DNA from: Clusia tigrina
Taxonomy: Eukaryota; Arthropoda; Insecta; Diptera; Clusiidae
Length of the DNA: 64,000 bases
Assembly: GCA_920105625.2 (NCBI GenBank)
Contig: OV050032.1
Coordinates: forward strand, 5,656,129 to 5,720,128
Direction of reading: 5' to 3'
This document shows positions 11,641-25,225 of the stretch, piece after piece. The stretch's first letter is position 1. Each line of letters starts with the position of its first letter. Both the position numbers and the translations under genes were made by a program. Under the pieces are notes generated by a model, which was given only the letters and a program-made list of their open reading frames with translations, did no database searches and was not told where the DNA came from.

Positions 11641-13400
11641 ATAGCTGCCGATTAGCAAATGAAAGCAAACTCAGCTTTAGAATTGTCCGTGCACGGTGCT
11701 CGCATGACAAATAACAAAAATATTTACTTAAGTGCTTAACACTTACTGTTTGTTAACGTAATCTACTCATATTTGTGGCGTTTTTTATGGCACAGCTGCT
11801 TCCTACATTGCCGCACATTAAGCAAATTAAGTTCGCAAATTAAGTTCGCAAATGTATTGTTCGTGGAAATATTGAATCAAATAATTTGCGAGAGATAATT
11901 TAAATTAAATTGATATTATCACCGAATGTGTACGGCTCTGACTCTGAGCATGCCATTCACAACGCTGTCCCAACTGATTGATGCCAATGAACACAAAAGC
12001 AGGGAAAGTGGCAAATGCAAACAAACGTTGTTGCTGGAAAATTGCGTGCATCTACTTACATGCATATGAGTACCTGCAACTTGCCGCGCCCCCTTTTCAT
12101 GCACTCATAATGGACGTGATTTTTCTTTGCGCTTCACCAACATTGATGCGGCTCATCTGTGCATCCATTTCTACACATGAAGGTGGGCAGTTGAGCAGCT
12201 GAGCAGAGAAAAGCGCCACCACTTTCTCTGAATACTGTCTCAAAAGGCGCGTATTGAATTGAATAAACCAACAACAATTCGTTGATGAGTTACAGAAGGC
12301 CTGGTTAATTGCAAGTACATGGGATACGATTAGATGCTCAGTCACAAGATATGCCAAGGATGAAGATGCTCACTCACAAGATATGCCAAGGATGAAGATG
12401 CTCACTCACAAGATATGCCAAGGATGAAGATGCTCAACCGCAAGATATGCCAAGGAAGAAGAGACACATGCAGAATTTACAATGAAAAAGTACTAAAATA
12501 TATATCCGAAACCACTCTCCGTTGATTTCCTCATCTGTCTCTCAGCTCACTTAGATTAATTGATGGAATGCTAAACATTCGAAATACCCGCAATTTCGGT
12601 TTATTGTGCCAAATTAAAGCCGCTGCTGTTGCGTCTCAAACAATTGCTCATTTAAATAAAACAAACAGAAACATGTTCGTGGGGCTGGGTTTATCTTTGC
12701 GATAATAACCGTGCGCAAATAATCAAAATTGCCTCATACGTAATCTTTAAAAAAATCTCCACTAGTAAAACGGCCCCGTACGATGCCGCCTGTCAATTGC
12801 CTTAATTCCCAACGCAAATTGTGCCTCGTATTTTATCAACACGCGTGTGTGTTTTATGATATTTTGTTGTTGTTGTTGTTGCGGTACTTTTGCCTAACAC
12901 CATATTTATCTCATTAGGTACACAGCCTCCTCAGTCCCAGCCTCATCCCCATCCTCAGCCCCATTCTGAGACTAATAATACCAATTTGTTTGCATTTGAC
13001 ATATAACAAGGGCAATTATTCTATTTTATAATTTGGTTAAATACGTTTTCTTATTGTTGTTGTTGTTATTGTTGGTATTGGTGTTGTTATTGTAGTCTCC
13101 ATACACATAACTTACGTGTTTTATGACACACATTTGCAGGAAATTTACGATCAGTATGTCTATTTTGCATAACAGACACATGCAAATACACTTGCATGCT
13201 TTCAAAATACACCCTACATGCATCCCCATCAATCGCCATACAACTTGAACTTTACTCACATATATTTTCAATCATAAGTTAAGTGATTGATTCTATTGTG
13301 GAACACTTTGTCCATGAATCATGTACAAAAATTACGAGTAGAAGCTACTGAACTACGAGTAGAAGCTACGGAAATGATGCCAAGAAGCTACTGAACTGAT
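11641..13400. other. Intergenic DNA upstream of the SLC17-like leader
   Basis: No gene seen. It holds a 32-bp tandem repeat at 12337-12462 and GTT-type runs near 12861-12882 and 13052-13094. The missing upstream SLC17 leader exon could be here or further right. Confidence 0.4.
12337..12462. repeat. Tandem repeat, 32 bp x 4
   Basis: Units start at 12337, 12369, 12401 and 12433 (CTCACTCACAAGATATGCCA then AGGATGAAGATG). The first and last are slightly diverged. Confidence 0.95.
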
Positions 13401-15470
13401 ACTAAGAAGACGAGCCGCTGAAGAAGGAGGCCTCCAAGCACTCAGGCATTGATGCCCATTCTACTAAGCCTGGACAAATATTTAGGGAAGGGGGGGGATA
13501 TAGAGGATTTTGGAAAAGAAGTTGCACTTTTCAAACTTCTTTGACTCTTTTAGGAACCTCAGAAGTCTATCCAGGGAAAAGGAATTTAAATTATCAATTC
13601 CCAAAACATCTGACCCTAATATGCGCCTCCTCATACTGGCAAAGGCAGGACAAGCGCAGAGAAAATGCTCTGAACCGTCCTTTTCTTCCTCCAGATAGGA
13701 GATGCAGTTCGGATTCTCGATGATGCCAATGGTCACCATATGATGGCCTCATGGAGTATGCCCCGTGATTACCCCAACCAATGATCGAAGATCTTTCCTT
13801 CGTAATGTCAGAAGGAAATTTCCAACTCTCCTGTTTGGCTTTCTAGGAAGAACTTGGTTGTTTTGCACGCAACTACTGTAGTCTACTGACAAGATTGAAA
13901 CGACCGTTTCCTTTCGATGTTGCTTCACGACTGACTCCTTATTCTTTCTCCTTTGTTCAGGGTTCGTGATGCTTTAGAATGGGTTGACTTGCTACACTAC
14001 TAAACTGTACCATCAGACCTTGTGAATATTATTCACATGGCTCCTGATCCAATTCATACCCCCTGCTAAACTCATACCAATAAATGGCTCTGGTTCCATT
14101 GGAGTGCCTGCAGATCCACAGTTTGCCAATTCATCAGCTAATTCATTCCCCTGAACATCACAATGTCCCGGAATCCAAATAAGTTCTAGCAAATTCCACC
14201 TCGCGATGGAGTTAAGTCTTCAATTACATTCTTGGACAATTTTTAAAGGGTTTTACGCGTTCTCTAGGGCCGTCAGTGCAGCCTGACTGTCACTACAGAC
14301 TCTAATCTCCTTACCGCACCATTTCTTCTCAATTAGCCATTCCGCTACCTTCAGTATAGCAAACTTTTCCTATTCTAATCGGATAGCAAACACTTCTTAT
14401 TCTAACCATTGCCATACTTTCCATAGCCGACAAGCATCTGACATTTTCATTCAGATGCCAATCAGCCCCAGTTCCCTTTTCAGTTTTGGCGCCATCGGTG
14501 AAGAAAATTTTCGTCGGATCCCCTACAAGTAGTTCTGGATCTCTCCATTGCTCTCTTGTCGAGAAGCATACTTTGTACTTTCTCCCAACAGAAACTCTAG
14601 GTAAGAGTTTACCCTTCGGTGCGAGAAACAACGGGTATTAATCCGATAGCTTCTTGAACGTCACCCTCATCGCCCAAAGTTCTTGTCGTCGTGCCAATAT
14701 CTGTGTGAATAGTGCCGGCAAATCGTTTTCATCGCCTCCTATTGAATCATAAGATCCAATGGTGGCAAGTTCAACAGAGCATTCAGAGCGTCACCAGATG
14801 TGGTACCCTTGGCGCCCGTAATGTTCAAGCCAGAGACCATAGAGAAGGGACTCTTAAACGTCACATTTTCTGACGTTTCAAAAAAACTGTCTTTGTTTAT
14901 CATTAGTTGCCTATATGAATAGGTTTGTTTATCATTGGTGAACCAGAATTCTGAAGAAAATCCTCCATACTTCTACAGTTTTGCACATGTGTAAGTGTGC
15001 GCAAAACAAGAGTCATCTCTCTGTGTTCTCTGGTTCAAACATACACTTCTCTATAGTCTGTGGATGTGGACTTAACCCCAGTTCTGCGCCACCAGACCAC
15101 AGCAACATACAAAATTATTGGCCTAACCAATGCTGTGTACAGCCAAAATACACCCGCTGGTTTCAGACCACAAGTCTTACCAAATCTTCTACGGCGCTGC
15201 CCAAATATTTTATGTATCCGACTAACCTTCAGTTCAACATGCGTCTACCAAGTGAGTTTCCTATCAAGAACTACGCCTAAATATTTCACTTCCCTGGAAA
15301 GACTGATAATCACACCTTTTAGTACTGATAGTCCTACCAGTTTTCTTTTTCGTGTCAACAATACCACAGTTGTCTTACTTGAATCAATTGTAAGTCCCTG
15401 GGAAGTGTTACGAACTAAGTAGATTAGCGAAAAAGAGGAATCACGAACTCGTCGTTTACACCTCATCATA
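13400..15470 (-). mobile_element. Decayed I-group LINE: RT end, RNase H and C-terminal region
   Basis: Read right to left, 15469-15050 encodes the end of the reverse transcriptase (VKYLGVVLDRKLTW). 14822-14760 continues that region (ITGA...DALNALL). 14530-14300 has the RNase H start (FFTDGAKTEKGTGA), 14170-14040 the RNase H end (GNELADELAN), and 13740-13500 the C-terminal tail (CLEEE-like and FLCACPAF). Stops and frameshifts are frequent. A second copy is at 45185-45990. An hAT MITE (14831-15032) interrupts it. Confidence 0.85.
14831..15032. mobile_element. hAT-type MITE inserted in the LINE (subfamily B)
   Basis: Ends CAGAGACCATAGAG and CTCTGTGTTCTCTG are imperfect inverted repeats. It is flanked by GTTCAAGC (14823-14830) and GTTCAAAC (15033-15040), 7 of 8 matching, as expected for an hAT target duplication. 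The body, including AATGATAAACAAA motifs read in reverse, matches the element at 25683-25896. Confidence 0.9.
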
Positions 15471-15479
15471 TGAGAGAAC

Positions 15480-16150
15480 TACAAATTGCGAGTATCACTA
15501 ATATTTTTTCACTAGTGAATTTTTAGTAATGACGTATTACTAATGAGTTATCAGTCATTATTTATCACTAATGACTTATTACTGATGTCTTATAGATTTT
15601 CCCCATTATGTATGGTTATAGTCATGAATATAGAAGATATTATGCATATCGTCGCAATATAGATATGGAATGAATAGAATTGACAAATCATATTCTATGC
15701 AATACATCTTTTAGATAATATAGATGTTGATATATAATATAATAAAGATCGTATACCGACTTCTCATGTTACATACGAGTATGTTATAATTTAATGAAGA
15801 TCGCGAACCGACAAATCCCAAACCTAAATCTCATGTTGCAAGTGTTACAATTCAATAAAAAGAACCACGAAAGGACAAATCCCATACCGACATCTCATGT
15901 TATATGTGGCATATGAACAATTCAATAAAGAGGACTACCAAAGGACCCATACCGACATCTCATGTTACATATGTAACAATTCAATAAAGAGGACTACGAG
16001 TCCATAATTCTCACGACATTTTCTTCGGATAATGATATTATAGATGAAGGGTATAACAAGGATAATAAAGATGACGTTAATGTAGATAATCTGGGTGATA
16101 TTGTAGATAATCTGGAGATAGTGTCAATATACTTGTTCATGTAGATAACA
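15480..16150. repeat. AT-rich degenerate tandem repeats
   Basis: Within 15725-15995, four to five units of about 65-75 bp carry CCGACATCTCATGTTACATA and AACAATTCAATAAAGAGGAC. Flanking DNA has repeated TATTACTAATGA and GTAGATAATCTGG motifs. No coding signal. Confidence 0.7.
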
Positions 16151-18530
16151 GGCATACAACTGTGTTCTATTTAGTACCTTGATGGGCATGAGTACAACCA
16201 ACGAAGGTCTACAACTTGAAAGCGAAAAAATTAGTTAGTCACCATGCTCTGAGCAGCTTTGAAACTATTGATTCCACGATTCGATACATTTCCAACTGGT
16301 TTTGTTTTCGAAAAAACTGTAAAATTGTATTCATTCACTTTTTATCCAACATAAACTAATTAAATTTCAAACGGAGGTTGACAATCGATTAACAATATTA
16401 TCTAAAATATTTGTATATATTTGCTTTAACTTTAACTTTAGCTTTAACTTTGGCCACCATTCTCCCCATTCTCTTATATAAAGCAATCATTTTCCTGTTT
16501 GATATTGCGCTTTGAAATAAAAATATATAAATTACCAAAAAAAATGAGACATTCAATCACTTATAATATCGTGGCGGGGTGGTGCCCCCATAACTGGCAA
16601 TCATCAGTCTTTCATTACGCCCACACCACGTCCTTCCGACAAATCTCTCATTTCACCTGTGCCTCTGCCAGATACTGAATACGAAATACGTGCTTCATCC
16701 TGAGCGCTTTGACACCGCACACAATGTGAAGACGGAACAGCAGCACACCGGCGTAGCAAACTCAATTTCGCAGGTATTGGATACGTCGCCGCATATACGC
16801 TGTGCTAATCAGCAGACAAGGGGCGGCGGATGGTGTGTAGCGACCAAGAAATTTGAAAAGAACACACGCTCTCAACTACAAAGAAAAGAACCAACATGTT
16901 TATTCATAATGTGGTAACGCAGCTAATGAGCAATCACTTGGGGCAAAGCAGAACGGGCGCTCTGCTACGCATGTGTACAAAAGTGTGGAAGTGTGTATGT
17001 GTGTGTGTGCTAGGATATCATATGTCTTGGGCGAACTACTACTCAGATTTCGCCTCCAATAGCGCACGAGCTAAGACGCGACCAGCCGCTTGCTTTTGAT
17101 TCAGGAGGCAATTAATCAAAAGCAATTTGGCGACAGCTCAAGTGCGCGCAAACCTCGCAGTGGGTCGTTGGCAGAAGTACGAGTAGACAGAGCTCAAGTT
17201 GCCCATTTGCAGGATTTCAATTGAAATTAATTGGCGGGTGTGGCGCGTATTTTGCACTCATTGTGTGCAATCAGCCTGCAATGTGTATAAACCGATACCT
17301 ACTTTCAGAGCCGTTCGTCCGCAAGTGTCGTGGAGCAAATCAAATTAATGAATAAGCCGGTGGGCGTCTCAAATATTTCCTTTTCTTAATTAGCTACTGC
17401 GGTTCTGGGCAGCTCACATTTCCATTGCCATTGGATAGCAGCGTGAGCTAAGCTGCACTCTCTCTGGATTCCATCAGCAGATTCGTGTGTTAATGAGGCA
17501 GCAATTACCGTACACACTTGTGTCAACACAACCCAATGTGGCAACTACTCGCATCTATTCAGCCAGCACAGAAGAATTCCGTCATTTCTTCTTTCTATTG
17601 ATTAGAAAATACCAATTTCTCATTTAAACTTTTCTGAGGGAACAATAAATTACGAACAAATTCCTGCGTGGGCGAGCAGCGGCGTGTTTGCCGTCATCTA
17701 TTTACGTACGCGTATTAATCAAGTTATGCTTTCGTTCCTAATTTTGAGCCAATATTCTTTTACGAGTGCAGATTCAGTTATGAAAATACACTCCGTCCCA
17801 CCGGCCCATTTCTATGCACTGATTAGCGTGTAATCATCTTATCGTCGAAAGCACTTGAGTTGTTGTTGGTGTAGAATGGTACCCGAATTGGTGGGAGAGA
17901 GTCACGGTAAGTCTCCGATGCCGACGCGCGGCGGGTTTGCCTGTTATGTTCTTGCTTCGAGCAATTACAAGCATTAATTATAATTGGCTCATTTAATTGG
18001 GCGATATCATGCCACCCGCTGTTCTAGTGATGGCCACCTTGCGACAAAACTCTCCGTGGGTGGCCAGCACTCAGTTAATCAGTGTGGATTAGGGCGATCA
18101 GTTTTCAATTAGATTCTTATGCTTTACTCTGTACATAATGGGGTTGTCAGCAGGGCTGAGGAGTCGCGGCAGCAGCCGGATTAAGAGCTTATAGTGTTGT
18201 AGCTGGGAAATTAGACAAGCTCACAGAGAAGTTGTACGTAAGCCATGTTCGTGTGTTTGTCAGGAGTTCACTTCAAGGATTTTGTTATTGAGTAAATTGA
18301 GTGAGCCATCATTTCTGATGTTTGCAAAGTACAGATAAGGAGGTTTCATAACAGAATTTATTCATTAATCGGTGTTCAGTTTCTATATCAGATTCATTCA
18401 ATGGGTGTTAAAAACTGCGATGCCTCTTTAGGTTTCTATGTGAGGCAAGAACGATTCTTAGAACTGCTTTGTTTTTCCTTCTATCAGACTCAGATACACT
18501 TAACATTACCACTGAGGAAACAATATATAT
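16151..18530. other. Unassigned intergenic DNA
   Basis: No gene, RNA or mobile element could be supported. Open frames here are short and lack motifs. Confidence 0.4.
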
Positions 18531-18534
18531 AGAG

Positions 18535-18672
18535 AGAGCTCAAACAGCGAAAATAGTGGTTTAAGAAATTGCTCAGTACTAGATCCTAATTCATAGCTCC
18601 ATAAGCATAGCTCCCATATAACAATAATTACCAGTGGTTTCACTAAACCACTATTTTCGCGATTTTAGCTCT
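18535..18672. mobile_element. Short MITE with ~29-bp inverted termini
   Basis: AGAGCTCAAACAGCGAAAAT with ATAGTGGTTTA on the left mirrors TAAACCACTATTTTCGCGAT with TTTAGCTCT on the right, leaving about 75 bp between. TA dinucleotides flank both ends, so a Tc1/mariner-type origin is possible but unproven. Confidence 0.75.
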
Positions 18673-18991
18673 GTATACGAGTATGTATTGCTTGCTCAGT
18701 GGCATTATCTTCTCTCAGACTGGAGGAAATCCTTCTTAGCAATGAAAAAGAACATTTTTTTTATTTTACTTAGATTTTCAATTCTCTTTCCCTTTCAGCA
18801 CGAAGACAACCCCAAATGTGTGATATATTTCCTTCACGACTGAACTGATTTATTTGTGGTATAAATATTCTGAACAGTGTTCAAGGTGGATAATCAATGT
18901 CATTCCATTGGCTCAGTTGTGGCTTAATTTTATAATATATTTATTTTTTATAACTTTTACTATAATGAAACATGTTTTTCTGAGAATAGGT

Positions 18992-19050
18992 ACCATACTG
19001 GAAGAATGAGACCCATAATGGAAGAATGACACCCATAATGGAAGAATGTG
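18992..19050. repeat. 20-bp x 3 tandem repeat
   Basis: Units of ACCCATAATGGAAGAATGAC with minor changes, directly abutting the SINE fragment. Confidence 0.85.
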
Positions 19051-19140
19051 GATCACCTTCGACTCGAAGAGAGAACTATATAAAAAAAGCTTATTGAGAT
19101 AATGCCCTGTGTGGGATTGGTACCCGCGACTCCACGACTG
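19045..19140 (-). mobile_element. SINE fragment
   Basis: On the minus strand GCGGGTACCAATCCC (B-box-like) is followed by CAGGGCATTATCTCAATAAG and then TCTTCGAGTCGAAGGTGAT, the body of the family seen at 6645-6795. Confidence 0.65.
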
Positions 19141-19256
19141 TGAGACTCGATTGCTTTGATTTTATAATACTCCTAACTAGTAGCCTATCAACTGACACTG
19201 TGAGACTCGATTGCTTTGATTTTATATATACTCCTACTCGTAGCCTACCAACGGAC
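19137..19256. repeat. 60-bp direct tandem duplication
   Basis: Units begin at 19137 and 19197 (ACTGTGAGACTCGATTGCTT then TGATTTTATA...). They differ at a few positions. Confidence 0.95.
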
Positions 19257-19259
19257 ACT

Positions 19260-20110
19260 CTCCTGCCTTGAAGTAAGTTCATGAGTGCAGTGTCTACTAT
19301 CACAAGAGCACAAATACAGCGGCCCAACAGTTTTTAAGGGGAGTAGGTATGCTGGCCATGAACAACTCTCGCTCTTTTACTTAAGACCATAGGAGCATGT
19401 TCTCTTTCTATAGCTACAGATCTAGCATTATTGCCATGCTTCCGTGCTAAGGCGTTATTCTTGTTCCACTGCAATTTGTTCGTGTTCTATGCACTTTAGT
19501 TTCAGTAATTGTAGAGTTCATATACTGACGCTTAACCGCCTTCCCCATATTGCATTCAATTCCGTTCTCCGTACCTAGCTACTGTTCGCGCATGACCGCA
19601 CTTAGCGTACGATGCTGTGCCTGTTCACTAGTTTGTTTATTCTTTATGTTTATAGATGTGAGTTTCCATCAACAATACAATTCAACAATAAATTCGTGTG
19701 CGCTTTGTAATGTTTTGGTTGTTGTTGTAAATGTGTCCAGGAGATTAAGTGTCATTTTGTGGAATTACTACAAACTAGAGCGTAAACAGATTGCATCTTT
19801 ACGTGAACCACGCTCGGAGGCAGACACATTGATGCCGAGTTTATTTATTTACACAAATTAAGTCCTCCTGGCACTGACCGTTGCATGGCAGTAGTGATAA
19901 ACATAATAAGAGAAGAGAAATATGAAAAGTATAATCAAATGAAAGTATAATCAAGAAAATTCCTCTCCAGTTCAGAGCAATTCAGAATGTTGTTTGTTTG
20001 TTTGTTTGTTCGGGCTTTAATTGCGATTAGCAAATCAAAAGCACCACTTGGAATATTGACGGCTGTGATTTGTCTTAGTGTCAGCTGGGGGCAGAACTAT
20101 ATCCAATCAG
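19260..20110. other. Unassigned intergenic DNA
   Basis: Nothing gene-like is supported. A TTTG tetranucleotide run lies near 19991-20008. Confidence 0.4.
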
Positions 20111-20112
20111 AA

Positions 20113-20200
20113 GTTGCTGATTATATCAAATCAGACGTTGCTGATTATATCAAATCAGACGTTGCTGATTATATCAAATCTGACGTTGCTGATTATTTTC
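20113..20200. repeat. 24-bp tandem repeat, about 3.6 copies
   Basis: Units at 20113, 20137, 20161 and 20185 (GTTGCTGATTATATCAAATC then AGAC). In frame the unit reads VADYIKSD, but no gene context supports translation. Confidence 0.9.
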
Positions 20201-20692
20201 CTGTTGTGTGGCAGCTTACTAAGTACAAGTCCATCCAGAGGACGTGGTTATGAATGCATCATAGACATATATCCTCACTCTGTTTAATCAGACACGAACG
20301 TTTGTACTTTGAGAGTAGGATTACTCATACGTGCACTCGCCTTCTGTAAAACAAACACAAACAATCGACTCCTAAAAGTATACTTTAATTTTTAGGTGCG
20401 AAGTTCTACTTCACAATTACATGAACACTCATGCAGTTCACGTTAGGATATTATGGCTTTCTTCTCTGAGTCTTTATGATCGATCGTTTCGTTCTTGAGA
20501 ATGCTGTTTATAAATAAAGGGTTTCTATGATCGAGCATTATTCTTTCTCTACTCAATTGAAGGATGTTGTAGTCAGTTTCTAACGGATTTTACATAAGAG
20601 TGTAAACTCATACAGTAAGTAAATAAATAATAACACCATTAATCTTCCATATATGACGTGCATCAAGGGACTTATGAAAGAATCAGCTTCAA

Positions 20693-20857
20693 TTCACAAA
20701 GTGCAGGAGGCTCACATGGAGTACATGGCCTTAGAGCATAATACTACTTCACAAACTGCAGGAGATTCACATGGAGTACATGGCCTTAGAGCATAATACT
20801 ACTTCACAAACTGAAGGAGATTCACTTGGAACACTGTTTTGTTCCCCCTTGAATTGT
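20693..20857. repeat. 55-bp x 3 tandem repeat
   Basis: Units start at 20693, 20748 and 20803 (TTCACAAACTGCAGGAGATT ...). The third copy decays after about 30 bases. Confidence 0.95.
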
Positions 20858-22745
20858 ACATTAATTACCTTAGAGCATTTCTAAAACTCGTTCATCTATT
20901 GTCGTAAAACGGGATGTCATGTTGTAAGTCACTTCGCTTGTGGGTGTCCAAGTTCTGCTGTCCATGACTGAGGCCTGATGAAATGAAAAGTTTACAGCGA
21001 CTGTTTATTTCATTGTTTTTCCCTTCATTACTCGGGAACCAGTGGAATAATAATATGATTCCTGAGCACAGAAAAACACCTGTGAGCTAATTAAATTTGA
21101 TTTTTAATTGCTACGCCTAGTCTAGAACAAAAAAGACTTAACAATTGGGGTTGTGAAAAATGAAAGCAACAAAGAAACTGCTATGAAGAATCTTTTCTGT
21201 ATCAAGTCCCAGCGGATAATTGGGCCTGGAACCTATTATAAACGCTTATTGTGACTTCTACAAATGCGGCTTCAAACGTCATATGGGAGAGTCACTTTGC
21301 ATAACCCGAGCACTGGCGAGTGTTTCACAACAATATACACAGACCTTCCGTAGACTTTTCAAAGACTTTCCTTAGACTTTCAGTTGATATGGTACAGTGA
21401 ATCAGTTGAATTTGAAGTGAAGATATGTTCAAATGTAAGGAAAGACCTTTAACAACAAAAACATTGTCGATGGACACAATCATTGATTCATTTAAACACA
21501 CATGGCTTTAGAAAATATGTGTGAAGTTGTTACTTCGTCCTTAATAGAGCTCAGCATATTTAAGTTTGAAGCCATCAACAATCCAAAATCAAAGTACGAG
21601 TATTAACATTGTGTGAATAGTATTAAAAGGGTTCAAGGCATCGCAGCACAGCAATCAGAAACTTCATGCGAAACTAAAACGCCTCCACAACTGATATGAA
21701 AAATCTACGGTCGTTGTCAGTCAATGTCAGAGTCATGCAACTGTTTTGACTGATGATGAATTATTGGCATGCAATCCAATCAAGCAGAACAGCTGGTACG
21801 AAGCAGGTACGCGCTTACATATATGACAGAAACAGAAAGCGTCAGACTGCAATCCATACGACGCAGCACATAGAAGTGGAGTAGGGAAGTACTCATGTGG
21901 GGTGAATCAAGCAAAGTACAAGTACAGGCAAAATTAACAACACAGAGCCTATCAGTGCCATGGCGTCAGTTGTCATTTATCACGTCCAGCTGCCAGTATC
22001 AACTGCTGCCAGTATCAGCTGCTGCCAAGCTCGCGTACGAATACTGCAGCAACTGCAGAAAGTAGCAATGATGAACCAGCAACACATTGATCAGGCTGCA
22101 CAGGGCAACATTCTCGGCGTTATGGCTATATCCGAACTTAAATACATTCTTAGTGATGTTAACAACGAAACCACTTTTACGCTTCGGTAATGTTCCCTGA
22201 ACTGTGATACTAGTGAATTGCAACGTTGCCGATATCAGGGAGTCAGCGATTCATCAGGATACAACTCTTGGGAAGAGCTCAACATATTGCTTGCAAAATG
22301 TAAATGAAAAGAACATCAGTGTGGAGCAAATGAGGGGCACTACGAGCGATGGCAAGCAGATTGGACTGCATTTCCTTTATCTTAGCCTCACAGTGTCATT
22401 TTGTTGGAGTTCCAACTTTCTTCACAGCTGGGAAAAAGTTTGGCAGATAAAAGTTTGGGAAATGAACACAGACGAGTTGAATAGGAAGAAGAAAATTGAA
22501 AAATTTTAAGAATAAATCGGGTTTTTGGGGTCAGCAGAGGAAACTGTTGTGTGTGAATGCGAAATTGATAATATGTGCTGTTTTGTATCCATGGAAAGAG
22601 CTCAAAGGGCGCGTAAACAGTGTCTGGCCGATGTGCAGTATTAAAACTAGCCTAGGCATGGTGTTGATAGAATCATACAATGGACAACAAGAAGGGGTCT
22701 AATGGTGAACCTTCCCATGTTTTACTGGTAAGTGCTCCTTTTTTT
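20858..22745. other. Unassigned intergenic DNA
   Basis: Several open frames of 60-100 codons (for example 21960-22190, 22204-22509) show no domain, splice or codon-bias support. Confidence 0.4.
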
Positions 22746-22749
22746 TGCA

Positions 22750-22935
22750 TAAGGTAGGTAGGTAGTTAGGTAGGAGTGGCAGCCTAGTTTGCCAGAAGGA
22801 CACTTGAGCACACCATTGGGATACCACGTTGTGGCGCCGTTCAAGCACTGACTAACAAGTTCTCTCAAGTCAGCTCAAGGACAGCGCCTCTGAAGATAGG
22901 TAGTAAGAGAACTTTACTTGAGATGGTGATAGTCC
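22750..22935 (-). mobile_element. LINE 3' UTR fragment ending in a CCTAC-type tail
   Basis: A GTAGGTAGGTAGTTAGG run followed by GTGGCGCCGTTCAAGCACTG closely matches 44725-44880. The related 3' sequence at the window's right edge precedes LINE coding remnants, which identifies this as a minus-strand LINE end. Confidence 0.65.
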
Positions 22936-25215
22936 CCACAAATTTATGCCATAACTGATTCTGATTGGACTGTGGCAAGGAATGTTCTCGAAGGAGAAAG
23001 AAAGAACACTTTAGCACATATATTTGATATTATGCTTCAGTGTTCTGAGACCCATAGCATTGGAGATCGAACACATATTCACCGACCTAGACGACCATAC
23101 AGGTGCCGCCTGTGGATAACCAAACTGATAAACACGTAATAAAACCACAAATGGAGACACATTTTTACTCATACGCCCCGTAGTGCTCCATCAATGTTAG
23201 GTTTATCACAAAATCTGGCCCAGTTTGGAGACTTTTAAAGTTGAACACTTTTCAAAGTTCAGTCTGAACACTTTTAAAGTCACAGAGAATATCCTTGTGG
23301 AACTGTGTGTTACTTTTATGGTCGGTTGTTGGATAGTCTCACACTGTCACTTGAATAGCTCTATATCAGAAAATGTGAACTAGTGTTGGTGTCCATTTTC
23401 CAAATTCTGTCCATGTACATTTTGGAATTCGGAACACTTGGCCACGAGAAACCGGCACTGTCGGTTGTTCTCAGCTTAGAATATTTATTTTTTACTTGAA
23501 TCGGATATGTGTGGTGGGGTTTCCTCAGCGAAATGTTAATTTCCGAAGAAATCGGTTGAATATTTTGTAGAAATTTACCACATATTGCTTTGCTATTTAA
23601 ATTTTTTGCTTTTATTTTGTAAAAAACAAACTTGTTAAATTTCTTTCTCGTATTTTTAATTATTTGTTTATTTTCGCTGAATTATTTTTGCTTTTTCTGT
23701 TGTTTTTTTTCCAATGTTTCACCTTTTTTAGTTACTTATTTATTAATTTTCGATATGCTTCACCGCCGACGCGTCATGGAAATTGCCGCACTACGTACCC
23801 GCTCACCGAGTCTTTACACAATCCAAAGCATTTTGAAACAAAAGTTGTTTTCGTGCGTTTTTCTGTAACGTGTTGGCCAACTCCAACAAAGAGAACCAGT
23901 TTCTGCTGCAATTCCGTATGCAAATGTGCCAAAAATTTTGGCTTTGCACGTGAGTGAATGTCGCTAAGCGTTCAAGCTGGCTACACCTTAACCCCCCCCC
24001 CCTATCTTACAGCTTACCGTGTTCGATCCTTAAAGTGTTGTCCTGATGTACGCAGCTATGCCGGAAGCTGGTTGCAGGCAGCACCACCGTAACTGTCGCG
24101 CTCAACTGTTGTTGCCGCTAGACGCACGCTTGCTTCACTGAACTCCAGTTGAACACGCTTAACTCCACTGAACGCTGGCCCGAAACACGTTCGCAATCGC
24201 TCAACTGACGCGTTGAACTGACTCTGCGGCAAGTCGGCGCGCACTTTTCTCTTTTTAAAATAGCGAAACGAGCTCAAGTGCCGCGTTACAATTCGCCTAA
24301 TAAATACTTTTTATGGTTTTGCCGTTTTTTCCTTATTCGTGTGTTCGGTTGATTTGATTTTGTTGGTTTATTTTCCTCTTTTGTTGCTGTAATTTTGTTG
24401 TGCTTTATTGTTATTATTTCGTCGAGTTTATATTGCTTTATCCACTCGTATAGAATATGAGTGTCTCGGCGAGCAACCGCATGAATCCGTCGTCCACAGC
24501 TTCTGAGTCTCCGTACGCGACTGAAGAAGCAAGTAAGCAGGCGCCGGTGCATACGCGCCGTTGGCGCTCGCCTCTCAGCTCAAACCACGGCAGGCGCTAC
24601 AGGAGAAAACAAGCGACAATTTGCAGAGTTGCTCTTGTTTGTGATTACTGTAATTGTTGCGGAGGTATTTGCGTTATTCCTTCTTCTTTGTGTTGGTATC
24701 ATTGTAAGCACGTTTTTCTTTTCTTTTTTTTTGTTGAATATTACATTATTCGCAATCACTTTGTACGCTTATCTGCCACTTTATTTCCGGCTTAATGAGC
24801 ATACAATCAGTACACACATCGAAAGGTGAGCTAAACCGCGAGATTATCAAAATAGTCGTACTAAAATGTTCGAGTTGTATGGCATTGATACCGTACCAGG
24901 TGGCGACAGAGCTAAGCAATGCCAAATCAATTGCAGACTAAGAATTGTTGCTTGTGAGAAGCTTCGGAAAGTGAAGGACATCCATTCCGAATTATTACAC
25001 TCGTACTAGTACCGGTTCTGTTGAGTGAAGTTTCGTTCCATACCATCATCGGACCTCCAAATCTTGTCGGAAGTGAAGAGACGTCTGCTGTAGTGCTTTC
25101 GTTCACTGAAAAATATCCATTAATTATTCTTACCGACTCCTGTTTAATTACATTATTAAATTAGAAATTAAATCACATTTACTCAATACCCAATTTGTCT
25201 CCTACTCCTGTATCA
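22936..25215. other. Unassigned DNA, partly promoter- or UTR-like
   Basis: Around 23950-24300 CAACTG/GTTGAAC motifs recur in denser GC, followed by CAACAACAAA-type sequence on the minus strand to about 24550. This resembles dipteran leader or promoter DNA, but no transcript could be built. An open frame at 24457-24795 lacks recognisable domains. Confidence 0.3.
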
Positions 25216-25225
25216 TAGTTTAAAG

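Noticed and set aside
20113..20253. Repeat peptide VADYIKSD as a possible small protein
   Set aside because: Only four units of a 24-bp tandem repeat; an alternative frame is equally open and there is no transcript structure.
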